From contig JAKCPI010005660.1 in assembly GCA_023213315.1 (NCBI GenBank), positions 186,001 through 250,000 on the forward strand: a stretch of DNA of 64,000 nt, read 5' to 3'. Source of the stretch: Euborellia annulipes. Lineage: Eukaryota > Arthropoda > Insecta > Dermaptera > Anisolabididae. The notes below the pieces were generated by a model. That model saw nothing but the letters and a program-made list of their open reading frames with translations. It made no database searches and was not told where the DNA came from. Each line of letters starts with the position of its first letter. Position 1 is the stretch's first letter. Below are positions 23,862 to 36,000 of the stretch, piece after piece. A program made the position numbers and the translations under genes.

Positions 23862-26504
23862 CTTATTATTATTCCTTTTGTAGAGTTAATAATATTAAAA
23901 TAAATTCTATTTTCTCTTTCTTCTTGGGGTCTGTGGCAAATTAAAATTAATTTAGGGGTGCATGGATGTGTGGTTAATGCTAAAGTTAAGTTACTTTTTC
24001 TACATGTGACTAATACATTGTTTTCTTTTTTTAAATGGGTCTTTTTGATAATTTACCTACCCCAACATTAAAATGGCTGCTGAACAACATACACCAGTAA
24101 CTTGCCCATAAGCTTTACATTGAAAACAGGCTAATTAGCTTATAAATTTGAAATTTTTTAACTATTTTATATCAATTAGGATCATTAGATTTATATTAGG
24201 GCTTATTTTTCTATTAACAAGTTAATTTGATGTGATTTAAAGGTAGTGCAATATTTATTTACATATCTACATTTATCATATAAAGATCTATGAAATATAA
24301 TTAAAATTATTATTTTTATAGGCCTACATAAATTTAATATAGAGAGATTAATATAAATATTAATTTCGTTTATCTGTTTATATTTATCTCTGAAGTACAT
24401 TTTACATTTCTTTAGTAATATGAGAATCTATCACAGTAAATAGAAAAAAACAATCAAGTAATTAAAATTTTAAAGTATTCATAAAAATATAAATTATTTT
24501 GTGCATAAACTATATTGACTTGCATAGTGACAGTTTGAAATGACCCCTATGTAAAATTTCGAATGGAAATTTTCATGGTCCAAATAAAGAATTCCATCAA
24601 CTTTTATAAAAGCAAGGAAATAATCATATGTAAAAAGGCATTAGTGGGATTGACTTTACACTCACTGTACATTCTTTCACTTATATATATACATTTTTGT
24701 TTAATTTCAGTTGTTTAACCCAGAAAATGCGATGAAAGATAAGGAATTTATTTCAATTATTAAGTATTGTCTAACACTATTAGAAAAAAATAGTTCAGTG
24801 AATTTCCATTCAATTCAAGAACAAACCGAAAATATACAAGCATTAAAACAAATAAAATTTTTAAATTCTTCACCTCATAAATATTCAATTTATACACATC
24901 CAAGTAAGCCATTAATTTATTATATATTAGTATATTAAAAATTTCATTAATATTTTTTTTGTCGCTTGTTTTTTTTTTTTTAGATAAAAGATTACTAAAT
25001 TTTTGTTTTCAACATTCTGATATTCTAAAACATTTTTTTTATTCAATTTTAATTAAAAGAACGATTGTCTTTGCTGGCGATGAATCATATGAAGTTCTAG
25101 TCAGTGAAACTATTTCTCTATTAAAAGATTATATTCCTACGAAAAATCTTTCTATCTTAAAGTAAAACTTATTCCTTTTTTTTGAAAATTCTTTTTTAAT
25201 TTTAATTTATAAAGCTTATTTTTTTTATTTTAGATGGCACAAAGGAATCTTATTAAATTCCCATATAGTAAATAATGAAATAATTGGTCTTTGCGTTCCT
25301 GAAAGAATGTCTTTTCATGATATGATAAGCCCAAAAGAAAAGGTAAATAAGAAAGTAAAATTTTGATATTTTTACTTTCTTAACTATATATGTAATATAT
25401 AAAGAGAAAGTATTGCGATCATGTCAAAAATTCCATGTCGGAATTTTGAGGTCTCCTGGGTCCAAAAAAATTATTATACTCTCTGTCTGTGTGGACAATT
25501 TTAAGCATGAAGGAAATACTACGAGATTGAAATTTTATATTATTATAAATTAGGCACCCCCCTGAGGAGTGAAAACAAAATTAGAACCACTTTAGAGCAA
25601 ATTTTCTATTAAAATTTATTTTTCTCTCTATCTCTAAAGGTATGTCTGATGGGCCAAAGCTTATGGCATTTCTTGAATCAGCGCTACCCATGTACTCAAG
25701 AATAGCTCATAATATCCCATAAAAAATTCACTGTTGGACACTGTTATTTATGAAAGAGTTTTATTAAGATATCTAAATGAATTGTAAAATTTATTTTGAT
25801 GATAAAGTGTTTATTAGATTTTATTTTTTTAAATTCTTTTATATATTTTTTATGCGCCCCTTGACCTGCTGCCCCCCCCCCCCCCCCCCCCGCATTGCGG
25901 GGTCCGTGGGACGCCCCTGGGTCTTGTAGTTGTGTATGGTCTGTGGGCTATAGCCTAATTCCCCCAGAATCACATTGATTTCTTAATAAATGAATACAGT
26001 ATATTTAGTAATGTCAAGATTTATTGATTTAGCTCTTCGGGCCTGTCAAAACACTGTGATTTATGTATCGGAACATTTTGGATTTAAATTATAGCTACTT
26101 CATGCATTTTGGGGGAATAAATTATTATTATTAGAAATACCCTATTTTTCGGATCATAAGACACATCTTGACTATTTTTTAGATTAATATTATTTATTTT
26201 GTTTCAGAATGCTGTGACAATACTAGATATGCATAAAAGACAATTATTTGGACCTGCCTATTGCGGACAAATACTAGAATTTTTTAATAATATAAATAAC
26301 TTTACAAATGACGAAAGTCTTAAATTATTTATATCTACTAATTTATTTATAATAAAAGAAAAAGTATATCTATACAATGCCCTTATTGAATCCAAACCTA
26401 AAGATGAAGATATAACGGAATCATTTTTAGTTTGGAAACATTTGGGATTGAAAAATTGTGATACTTCTATAATAAAAGCATTTAAAAACGCGTACGATAT
26501 ATAA
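20146..26504 (+). CDS. SMCR8: SMCR8, DENN-type subunit of the C9orf72 complex
   Basis: SMCR8 pairs with C9orf72 (and WDR41) in a complex acting on autophagy, lysosomes and small GTPases. Ten exons join in phase: 20146-20268, 20333-20508, 22341-22521, 22592-22699, 23348-23470, 23545-23805, 24711-24903, 24984-25161, 25234-25342, 26208-26504, giving 582 residues (human 937). N-terminal longin/uDENN landmarks are FIILAEFSELTGPIPLLTIP, VMSLDYQ and [20 protein letters not shown]. A lysine/glutamate-rich coiled stretch follows in the 22592-23470 exons. The C-terminal DENN part has FFYSILIKRTIVFAGDES, KWHKGILLNS and the final TILDMHKRQLFGPAYCG. Exons are AT-biased like their surroundings. The long disordered linker of vertebrate SMCR8 is nearly absent, which explains the shorter length. 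Confidence 0.9.
20509..22340. other. SMCR8 intron 2
   Basis: 1.8 kb intron. A TA microsatellite lies near 20788-20808. A roughly 95-bp direct repeat occurs at 21286-21384 and again at 21548-21645 ('aatgtgggaggc..ttcctccgttttacag'). Open frames at 20996-21337 and 21635-21898 have no recognisable protein and are probably decayed mobile DNA. Confidence 0.6.
21286..21645 (+). repeat. Direct repeat pair, period about 262 bp
   Basis: Two copies of a segment running from 'tgttcttcactgtgcacct' to 'tcctccgttttacagtc' start at about 21286 and 21548, with about a dozen differences. The unit may be part of a longer decayed transposon. No protein homology was recognised. Confidence 0.6.
22802..22830. repeat. 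TA microsatellite
   Basis: (TA)n tract in SMCR8 intron 22700-23347, separated by about 50 bases from a second one at 22735-22752. Confidence 0.8.
24487..24672. repeat. Divergent copy of MITE family D
   Basis: The right end reads 'actttacactcactgtac', close to the right end of the intact element at 29914-30123. The internal 'aatggaaattttcatggtcc' also matches its centre. The left end is eroded. It lies in SMCR8 intron 23806-24710. Confidence 0.5.
25370..25720 (+). repeat. Repeat family B copy
   Basis: 'gagaaagtattgcgatcatg' through 'gtccaaaaaa' matches 7495-7580. It sits in SMCR8 intron 25343-26207. A further decayed relative appears near 27200-27480. The same intron has a 20-C run near 25871-25890. 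Confidence 0.55.
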
Positions 26505-26558
26505 TTATAAAAATTTAATAATTACAAGGTCTTCCATCAAATATTATAAAAATTAAAA

Positions 26559-26564
26559 AATAAA
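26559..26564 (+). terminator. SMCR8 poly(A) signal
   Basis: AATAAA 55 bases after the SMCR8 stop codon, the nearest canonical hexamer. Confidence 0.6.
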
Positions 26565-27709
26565 CTTCCTATTACTATTTTTATCCTATTAGCTTAAAAT
26601 AAAAAATAAATAAATAAATATTGAGATTAATAATTTGAAGTCAACATATCTAAAACTTTTAATAAATGCAAGTGTGCCTTAGCAAATTCCCTATCAATAA
26701 TAAATAATATTAGACTGATTATTTCTATATATATTATCTGTTTTATCATATTTACCATTAATAGTTTATGTTTGATTTTTATTTTGAAAAAAAGTTTAAT
26801 ATATTAAAATATTGTATTTCTAAATGATTTAATAAACGTTTAAAAACATTTTGAATGTATATATTATTAATACAGTGGAATCCCGATAATTGCGATTCTT
26901 GAAAATCTGTTGATTATTAATGAAATTATTAACTAAATAGTTACCAATGTAAGTTAAAAAAAACACTTTGGGGTGATTTGTTCATAGGAATAAACTTATA
27001 ACTGGTAGGTATATATTTTTTAAACTATTTTATTAATAATATCGTTAATAATCAACTTATTTTCATGAATGAATGATTTTTGGAAAGCCAAATAACTATA
27101 GAATATCGTAAATATATGTGTTTTTGCAATTAAGGAGGGTAAAAACTTCATTAGGGGTGTCCAAAGCAAAAAAAAAAGATAAAAAATTCAATTTTTCTAA
27201 ACTTTTAGCCGTTTGAGGCACGTCTAAATGACCTCCGATTGGGCTGAAACTTTATATTTATTTGTATTTTAACTATCTTCATATTTGTAAGGGGTGTCGC
27301 CTTAAAAATATCTTGAATATTCAAAATAAGAGTCGTTTTAGCAGCACATTTTCTATTAAAATTTATTTTTCTCTATATCTCTTATTAAACTGTGCCTAAT
27401 GGGGTACAACTGAAATGATATTTGATTTCAGCATGAAAAATTCTTCTAGAATCTCATATCTTTTATTTACCACGTTAGTAAAGGGCAGGTGCGAGATTAA
27501 ACACTAAAATTATATTAATTTCTCACAATATTTTAAAGCAGGGTTGGGGATTCCCCGTAGTTTTAACCTGTGGCTCCAGCTCCGGCTCCATCCGGATCGC
27601 TACCACAAAATCTCAGCCCATATTCAGTTTGGTAAAATTATAAATGTAAAAAATAATAATCAGATGGTTGGGATCCTGAGTCAGTGGAGTTTTTAATGGG
27701 TTCCTCAAG

Positions 27710-27825
27710 AGACTTATAACCGTATTCATAGTCGTTCCTTGAGGAAGAAGGAATCCTTATATCTATACATTTACATAGGCGTAAGGATTCCTTGTTCCTC
27801 AAGCAATGACTATGAATACGGGCAT
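27710..27825. repeat. Palindromic sequence
   Basis: 'cgtattcatagtcgttcctt' near 27721 and 'ggaatccttatatctatac' are mirrored by 'aaggattccttgttcctc' and 'gactatgaatacggg', forming an imperfect hairpin of about 110 bases. No coding content. Confidence 0.6.
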
Positions 27826-28479
27826 TAATAATGAATAATAGGTCAACAAGGATAAGGTTTTTCTTTCTCCCAAACTCTAGATTAATCGAGACTTCTTTAT
27901 ATACTATCCAATATCTAAACATGCAAAAGATTAAAAAAAAAAAATAGAAAATTAAACAAAATGTAATTAACAAAAAAATTATTTTTATTTTATTTATAAG
28001 AAAAATTAATTACAAAAATAGTTTACTTAAAAAAAGTAATTAATATTGATTAAAGATAGGACACAAGGTGCAGAGAACACCTCTAGAGAGAATGGACACA
28101 ACAATAAAGAAAAATGCAGAAGAGAATGGGACGAGTCGGAGGAGAAAAGAAAGTAGATGAGAACGAGAGAGTGAGAATTATTATAAAACACATTTTTTTT
28201 ACACTTTTATTAATACTTTCTTAGCATAGCTCTTTGTGTTTTTGAATTTTTAGTTTATATTTATCACGAATGTGTTTGTTAAAGCTTTTGTGGTTTGTAT
28301 TATTATTATTATTATGAACCATATTTTGTATTAATTATATATTAAAAATATAAGAAATAAATACTGTACAACTGCTTATTCTACATATAAAATGCACGTA
28401 AATGCCCCTTAGAGGTTAGTTCACATTCGTGATAAATATAACCTAAAAATTCAAAAAGAATAATATTGTTCTAAAAGGC

Positions 28480-29175
28480 CTGGATGAAGATTAAGAGGAG
28501 GAAGAGCAAACTACTAAAGAAAGAGTTAAAAAAATTCTTCGAAGACAAGACAAGTGAGACAAGGAAAGGAGAGACAAGACAAGACAAGGACAAATAAGGA
28601 GGGACTGGGGGGAAAAGATCGGATAGCCAGCCTTAGACCAATAATGGAGAAGGTGGAAAATACAATGTTTCGACTACTTATTTTACAGTTGTTTTAAAGT
28701 ACTGAACTATCCTTTAAGGGACCTTTACGTGCACTTTATATACAACCACAAAAAATGCCCTTAGAGGTTAGTTCACTCGAGTCGGAACAATAAATGGAAG
28801 ATAATGGATGAGAGAAGAAAATTGAGAGGAACTAAAATATACATGGATGAAGACTATACAGATTAAAAGTCAAATAAGTACAAAGCTGTTCAAGTGGGCG
28901 AAGAGAATAAAAGAAGAGGTGGGAAAACTTGAAACGATTATCGGAGAGAAAATAAAAATAAATGGTGAAATCTATAAAATGGCTATCTAAGATGGCACGG
29001 AAATATTAATAATGTTGGGTAGCGAGGAATATGCTTTAACTCAACCACGAAAATATTAATAAAACAAGACACAAAAAACAGGGAGTGACAAGATGCTGAT
29101 GTGGAATACAGCCGGAAATGGATAAAGAAGCACGATATGGTGATTTTAACTAGCGCAGCTGATGGAAAATAATGA
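28480..29175 (+). mobile_element. Non-LTR (LINE) retrotransposon remnant
   Basis: Three traces occur in the right order. First is a Glu/Lys-rich stretch EEEEQTTKERVKKILRR near 28490-28555. Next is GTKIYMDEDYTD, shifting frame into KINGEIYK, near 28830-28975, the usual C-terminus of a LINE ORF1 protein. Last is MLMWNTAG then WIKKHDMVILT near 29093-29150, the start of an APE-type endonuclease. Frames are broken many times and family A sequence interrupts it at 28665-28790. Recognition is by motif order. The LINE clade is uncertain. Confidence 0.55.
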
Positions 29176-29361
29176 TTCCATTGGTATTGCATAGGACTAG
29201 AAAGAAAGGACAAATAATACTTGCAACTTGCATATATTTTTTTTTGCTTATCACAGTCTTTTTTTTATAATTAACATTATAAATCTAAGATGAAAGGTAA
29301 ACAAAGTACATGTTGAGAAACAATTTAATATTTCTGTAAATCTTTGATTTGTAGTCATTCA

Positions 29362-31880
29362 TTATGGTAATATGCAATTAAAAAATTCATACATAAGTTG
29401 TGGGGATTGTTGAAATGCAGAAACATTTTTTATTATAATATTAATCATATTTATCTTCCATTTGTTTGTGACTGGATCGGAGGATACTAAGAAGTTAATA
29501 TCAAAGAGGGCAAAATAATTTTGAATATTGTGTAATAATATACCACATGATGCAATGGCAATCATTCCATGAACTTCATATTTCCCACGAATACTTTGTT
29601 CATCAATATTAGGTTTGAAATATAATTTATATTTATGTTTTAAATTAAATAACATTCTTGTTATATTTTCTGCTCCAGTAAATTCCTTTTCCATATAATC
29701 GTTATTTACAATAATCTTAAAGGAACAGTGAGCATTGTTCCAAAAGTGGTTACTTTCAAAAAATACTTTTTCGTTAACTTCTTTGTAAAACCAAATTATA
29801 AATTGATGAGCAAATTCCAATGGATTAATAGGCTGAAAAATTAGAATTAGAAATCGTTAAAATTTGATAATAATGAAAAAAATAAAGCTGTAATAAGAAA
29901 GTTATACTAAGTACAGTGAGGGACAATATTAAGTCCCACCCATGCGTTTTCTACTTGTGATTATTTCATTGTTTTTAAAAAAATATTATATATTTTTTAA
30001 TGGAAACTCTCATGGTTCAAACCTAGAAAATTTCCAATAAAGATTTTCATTTTCTTTTATAAAAACAATGAAATAATCACATGTAGAAAACGCATGGGTG
30101 GGACTTAATATTGACCCTCACTGTACATAGGGTCATTCTACAAAAATGGGTTAACTTTGGGGTCTAATTTGAAGGGACCCATAGAAATTATTCTCGCCAT
30201 CTGGCTCTGAAGATAGTCTAGACAAGGGCCCGAAACGGTAACCTGGTACAGCAAGTCTAATTAAATAAATTTGGCTGCAGTCATGAAAATTTTTCTTTTG
30301 ACTGAGGCAGTCTCTATGAAGCATACGTTTCATGAAATTCTGAATAAAATAAGAGGCATTTGTTAGTGCCTATAATGCCTATTTTGGCCGATTCTGGGTT
30401 TTGGTGCCTATTTCATCTATAAATGCCTTTTTTAGTGCCTATTTTGAGTTCAAATAGCCAATTTCAATTTTTTACGAGCTATACATAGTCTAAATTTAAA
30501 TTTTTTTTTGAATTATCAAGAATATATTTAAAGAGGGGAGGGGGTAAAGGCTACCCCCTTTACCCCCCCCCCCCCGAGATTTAAAAAAAATACTTTTTTT
30601 TTGAAAAAAAATTTATTTTTAATGCAAAATTTTAAAAATTAGTACTTAAAAATTTGATTTGTATTTATATGCTGGCAAACAAGTACAGAATGCGCCTTTA
30701 AATTACCGAAATTAAGAAAATATTGTTTGCTGTGCGACCAGTCACACCAGATTACCAAAAATTAGACATCAATTTTTAAAATTTTTTTATATTATTTCTT
30801 AAATAATGCCTTTCAAGTGCCTATTTTTACAATAAATGCCGCCTTTTTAACTGCCTATTTTAATAATTTTTAGTGCTTAGTTGCCTGCCTATTTTAAAGA
30901 TTTTCAGAGCCTATAAATCCGAGCCCTAGTAATTATATAATACACCAGAGGTTCTCAAACTTTTTTGGTTCACGAATCTCTTAATATACATCAATCTGAA
31001 TTTTCTGCAGCTCCCTAAGCCAAAACATTGATTGATTTACTAATATTGGAATATTTTTCAAATGCTCCTGAAGCAGGATCACTGCTCCTTAGGGAGCCAA
31101 GGCTCACAATTTGGGAACCACTGTGCTATAATATACCATATTATTGAAAACTTTCAAATGAATAAGTTTACCATTTGAGAATTATTATTTGAGTTGGCCC
31201 AAAATTCAATTAGTTTTGTTATCATGCTCGGCTTATCCTTGGATGGGATATTAGGAATTTGTTTTAACATACAATAATGGAATATCCGCTCCTTTGTGAC
31301 TTTTTTTCGTTCTAATAACGATCTAAGACTTGTTGTTTGAGCGATAATAATATTTATCGCTTCTGAAAAAAAGAAAAATAAATTAGAGAACATAAAAATA
31401 TCATAATTAATCCAGAGAAATGGTTATATTAATTTAATCATTTGGGTACATTGGCTCATAATTTTAGAATTTAAAATTAAAATATTTATTTGACAATTAG
31501 GTAAATATTATTTATTATTTAATTATTTATAGGTCGGCCAAACAAATAAATTGTTAAATATATTTATAACTTGTCAAGTCCGAATCGAGATATTCATTGA
31601 ATACTAACATTCAAATATATAGATCTCCAAATCTATAAGATTTAGTTAAGCTGTTTTAATACAAAATTTTTTGCAGTTGGGTCTTCCTTTCTCTCATAAT
31701 TAGTGTTTTTCGTTCATATACTTCTTAAGCTTAATATTATTATAAATAAGTAAATATACCTTCCTTGTTCTGTGTGCTAATCATATTATTAGTGAGACTA
31801 GCGACGAGTGATTTTAAATCACTATCTGGGAACTGCAATAAAAATTCTGCAGCCTGTTCCCTCTCCCTTTCTGTTAACAT
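29362..31880 (-). CDS. C3orf38 homologue (DUF4518 family)
   Basis: Three exons join in phase: 31880-31760, 31362-31172, 29832-29362, giving 260 residues (human C3orf38 329). The first exon reads MLTEREREQAAEFLLQ. The second contains SLRSLLERKKVTKERIFHYC, matching the family's LLRRRKVHREVIFKYL region. The last contains FAHQFIIWFYKEVN, FWNNAHCSFKI, GAENITRMLF, LYFKPN and VTNKWKINMINIIIK, which track the vertebrate protein's C-terminal domain in order. A strong donor (gtgagtaag on the minus strand, at 31950) and an acceptor just before the start at 31882 imply a non-coding first exon with a 68-bp intron, which fixes the start. The molecular role of the family is poorly known and none is claimed here. 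Confidence 0.85.
29914..30123. mobile_element. MITE family D, 210 bp, TA target site
   Basis: Near-perfect terminal inverted repeats of about 55 bp: CAGTGAGGGACAATATTAAG at the left and its mirror at the right, with one small difference. The element is flanked by TA on both sides, as in the Tc1/mariner group. It is non-coding and lies in the last intron of the C3orf38 homologue. A decayed relative is at 24487-24672. Confidence 0.8.
30130..30330 (+). repeat. TIR-element end and hammerhead-like remnant
   Basis: Begins with GGGTCATTCTACAA, identical to the end of the 15455-15981 element, but no partner end was found. At 30207-30239 CTGAAGA, an extra T and later GAAACGGT appear in the order of the hammerhead-like blocks, but helix II is poor. 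It is in the C3orf38 homologue intron. Confidence 0.4.
30535..30760 (-). repeat. Interspersed repeat, inverted copy of 175-420
   Basis: Holds 'ctggcaaacaagtacagaat', 'gctgtgcgaccagtcacacc' and a G/C-rich tract in the mirrored order of the copy at the window start. A C-run lies near 30567. Confidence 0.6.
30946..31123. mobile_element. hAT-type MITE, 178 bp
   Basis: CAGAGGTTCTCAAACTTTTT at the left and 'atttgggaaccactg' at the right are the classic hAT terminal repeats. Eight-base target duplications are not visible, so the flanks have changed. No transposase remains. It lies in the C3orf38 homologue intron. Confidence 0.7.
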
Positions 31881-31951
31881 TTCTAAAATCATATTAAAAA
31901 AAAATGTTTAATTCATTCATTTTAAAATAATTATAAAAATTCTTACTCACC

Positions 31952-33065
31952 TCTAATAATAAGATTTAAAAAAAAAATAAATAATTAAAGGTATTGAAAA
32001 CTTGATTACATAATTAAGGTATGTGATTATTATATATTTCTTTTAAAACTTCTCAGGAAAACTTGAAATATTTAATATATTCGAAAAGTAATTAATATTT
32101 AATAATATTTGTATCATCAATCAATCACTTATTTATTATTTTCAATTATATAGAATTTTTCTTTCATTCTACCATGTCATATCAAATAAAAATAAAATTT
32201 ACTTTATATTAGAATATAATTATGAAATTAAAATGTCAAAATCTTGAAATACAAACAAAAACATGAAGATAGCGATAATAGCGACACTGCGGCAATGCGG
32301 CATCTTTTTTAATCAAATCGATCACGTGATCAGTTGGCGGTCTTTATTCGAATTCGAAGAAACAAAAATGTTTTTGCCATGGCCATTTGTCCAAAAATGA
32401 GAAATTAGATGCCCAGGCATATATTATATTTTTTAAATCGTGATATTTCTTAAAACTAATAGTATACATATTATTTTTAATTTTTGTGAAAGAAATAAAA
32501 GGTACACGTGGCAAAACAAGAAGAACTTTGAGTTCATCCAACTTTCATGTCATAAAAAAAAATTTCATCCTTATTTAATTATAAATTTTCCGAAAAAATA
32601 TAAAACAACTTAAAGAATAATAAAAATAATTAAAATTATAACTCTCGAAATTTATTTATTAAATTAATAATAGATAATTACAAGGTTATTTGATTTTTGT
32701 AATAGTATTTTTAATGAATACTTAATGTTTGACTAATAACGGTGAAATTTAATTTATAAAAATATACTGTTTTAATATTATTCAAAGAATATAAAAAATA
32801 TGGTCCATTTGAGATGGCGAGATGAAAGTTTGCCATCCTTTTTCCAACTTCCCTCCTCCCTCTGATCGTTATATTCTATGAATTAGAGTCAACGAGAGCC
32901 ATTATAATTAATGTTCTAACTTTTCAACATCGTCTTTTTTCACGGTTCTTTTTTTTACAATTATTCATTTTGAATCTTTTTAAATTATTAAAATTTATCC
33001 TCCTTTTTTTTTTTAATTACGTTTATTTCTATTTAAATTTATATAATAATCCTATTTTCCTTACC
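31952..33065. promoter_or_regulatory. Upstream region of divergent C3orf38 homologue and RNF126/115
   Basis: The two genes point away from each other across about 1.1 kb. Around 32272-32340 base composition becomes less AT-rich, and the 12-base palindrome GATCACGTGATC occurs at 32320-32331, an E-box of the TCACGTGA type bound by MITF/TFE/USF-class factors. A second CACGTG lies at 32505-32510. 'gagatggcgaga' near 32813 resembles a YY1-type element close to the RNF start. Binding is inferred. Confidence 0.45.
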
Positions 33066-36000
33066 ATGGCTGAAGCACCCCAAGAAGAAGCAATGGGGAG
33101 ATTTTTCTGTCACAAGTGCAATCTTGAAATTTCACGAATTTTACCCGTATGTATATTGATAATATTATTTATTAATAAAAAAAAAGGACAAATAAAAATA
33201 TAATTTTCAATTTTTAGGAATTTCAATGTCCTCGTTGTTTGGGGGGGTTCATTGAACAACTACCCGAACCTGAACTTTTTACCGATCCCCCAATGGAACT
33301 AGAAGAAGTAAGTCGAAATTTATAAATTTTTACATTAATCACAATTTTTTTCATATATTAGTTATTAAAAGTTTTTTTTTTTCTAAATTAATCATCACAT
33401 ATTTGTCCATCTCCATTTCTCTATTTTCTTTTATTTAATAATTTATTTTTAATATTAAAATGATATTAATAAAATTCACAATATTATTTTATTGATTGAT
33501 ATAATAGTTGAAATAAAATTTTCAATAAAAATATATTTTAAAATTATTTTTTTTTTTTTATATTAAATTTTAAAGTATTTATTTTATTGAAATATGATAC
33601 CCTATGTTTAAATTAAAAAAAAAAAATATGTGTACATAGCCTAAATCTCTACCTATCTATATATATTCTTGTACTAACCGTAATTAATATAATTGGGTTA
33701 AACTTGTTTTGTTCAAATGACTTATTGACGGATAGTATTTGACATATATGTCTATCTCCAGTGTCTAAATGTATGCATATCTTATCAAGAAAAATTTAAT
33801 AAAATAAAAATTTTATTTTATTAAATGAAAATAAAATTCATTATTTTAATCACTTCTAATTCAACTGCTAATTCATTAAATTATGTTATGTAATAACTAC
33901 ATTTTAATAATATATAAATCGAAAAGATAATTAAAAATTTTTAAACTATCTTTTATTAATTTATGTTAATTAAAAAAATAATAAACACATATTTTAAATT
34001 AGCATCTTGTTTCTTTGGCATAGGCCTACATTTTATTAAATTATTTTATGACAGTAATAAACTCGACTCATTTAAATTAGTACTAGTTAAAGAATTTGAT
34101 TTTTAATATTTGAACTTAACATGAAGTTCCTCTGCATTGAGGCAATTGCTGCCTATAGACTTTGAAAATTATTCTGTAAAATTTTGTTTTAATGCAGACA
34201 GCCTTAATCTTGACTAGACGTATAGATGTATCCATACAATCACAGATGTAATTGTCAAAATAACTATTTTGAATCTCTATTACTAAACTATTTTATTATT
34301 TGTTTTTTTTTTTTTTAAATTATTTTTTCAAGTTTACTGATTTGGGAATCACATTAAAAATTAATGAATGGACAGTTTACAAGATCAAAGAAAAAAATTT
34401 CGTTCTTGCTTGGACTTGACATTTTTCGGAATTGAGGCTTTTAAACTAAATAAATTAACATTATCATCTATTGTTTACAGTGATTAAAAAGATGATAAAG
34501 CAAATAAAAAAAGAAATAGATACTGTATTATTTTTCTATTGCAGTCTTTTCATCAAATATTGGCTATTAATAATTATCCTATACTAGAGTTCACTTTAAC
34601 GTGGGGTACTCTACACTTTGAAACTATATATTTTTATTTTATTTATTCGTTTAAGTACAATATTAATTAAATGGATGTACATACGAAGGTTCCGAGATTA
34701 TAAAAGTGATATAATATCAGCAATATGTATAAATAAACATAGTAGTGCAACAAATAATAATAAAAAATGTGTCCAATTTGGAATGTCCATGGTATCGGTA
34801 ACCTGGCTCTATCCGACACTTTGAAACTATTATTATATTTTATAACAAAATTCAATATCAGGATAGGTGAAAAGAAGAAGAAAATCCGCAGCCAGTTATA
34901 TTTCATTATTTTTATTCCATCATGTTGACGTTTCGATCCCGGTTGGGATCATCCTCAGAACAGATGGGTTCTGAGGATGATCCCAACCGGGATCGAAACG
35001 TCAACATGATGGAATAAAAATAATGAAATATAACTGGCTGCGGATTTTCTTCTCCTTTTCACCTACCCTGATTGAACTACCAGCTATAAGCCCTATTTAT
35101 CTACTTATAATTTAATATATCTCTTTTGAGTATCTCATTGTTCATGTACATTTGAACTTAAAGTGTTGCACCAACATTTAATCCGAACTTAAGTCCTCTA
35201 TTTGAGCTTACATCTCAAGTAGTCAAATTTGACGACTTAAGTCCCTCTCAGCCAGAATTCATAGCCTAAAATGAGAATTGTGACATTTTATCTAATCAAC
35301 TATCTATATATACCCTTAGAATATATTCATTTTTTTTAATTAATCAATTTTATTGTTATTATTAAAAATATTAAAAAAGTATTTGATATATATTCCAAAC
35401 CATCAGATAGTGGTCGTTTCACAAATTATTTTTCAAACATTCCCTATTTATATAAAATAAATACACTGAACTATTTTTTAAATAGAATTTTTCTTGTATA
35501 GAAATTTTCTATTTCTTGAAGTGATCCTTCCCCTTTCAGTTTAATGGACCTTTTGAAAGTGTCCACGAAACGTTCTATTTGACCGTTCGATTGTGGATGA
35601 TATGGGGGTGATCGTATATGTTCAATTCCATTTATTTGGCAAAACTCTTGGAATTCTGCTGAAGAAAATTGCGTTCCGTTATCTGAAACTAAAATTTCTG
35701 GCATTCCAAATCTAGTAAATAAAGTTCGTAATTTATTGATAGTTGCGGCGGATGACGTCTTCTTCATTATGAATACTTCTGGCCATTTTGCGTATGCATC
35801 CACAACTAATAAATAACTTAGACCGTCTATTGGCCCAGCAAAGTCAACATGAATTCGTGACCATGGTTTCTCAGGCGTTTGCCATGGACATGGATCGGAT
35901 TTTCTTGGAGCCTTTGCTACCATTGCACATTTACTACAATTCTTCACAAGTTCTTCAATATCCGCGTCCAAACCTGGCCAATAGATATAACTTCGTGCTA

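Larger units (their letters stand above)
26505..29361. other. Intergenic region between convergent SMCR8 and C3orf38 homologue
   Basis: The SMCR8 poly(A) signal AATAAA lies at 26559-26564. The rest holds a decayed repeat near 27130-27500, a palindrome at 27715-27822, family A pieces near 28250-28440 and 28665-28790, and a LINE remnant at 28480-29175. No host gene was recognised. Confidence 0.65.

Noticed and set aside
30207..30239. Hammerhead-like block with GAAACGGT
   Set aside because: Core and GAAA are present but no convincing helix II or helix III. Kept only as part of a repeat entry, not as a ribozyme call.
34618..34906. Open frames on both strands near 34.6-34.9 kb
   Set aside because: AT-rich artefacts. 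The left one overlaps a 15-base direct repeat and the other runs into the palindrome arm.
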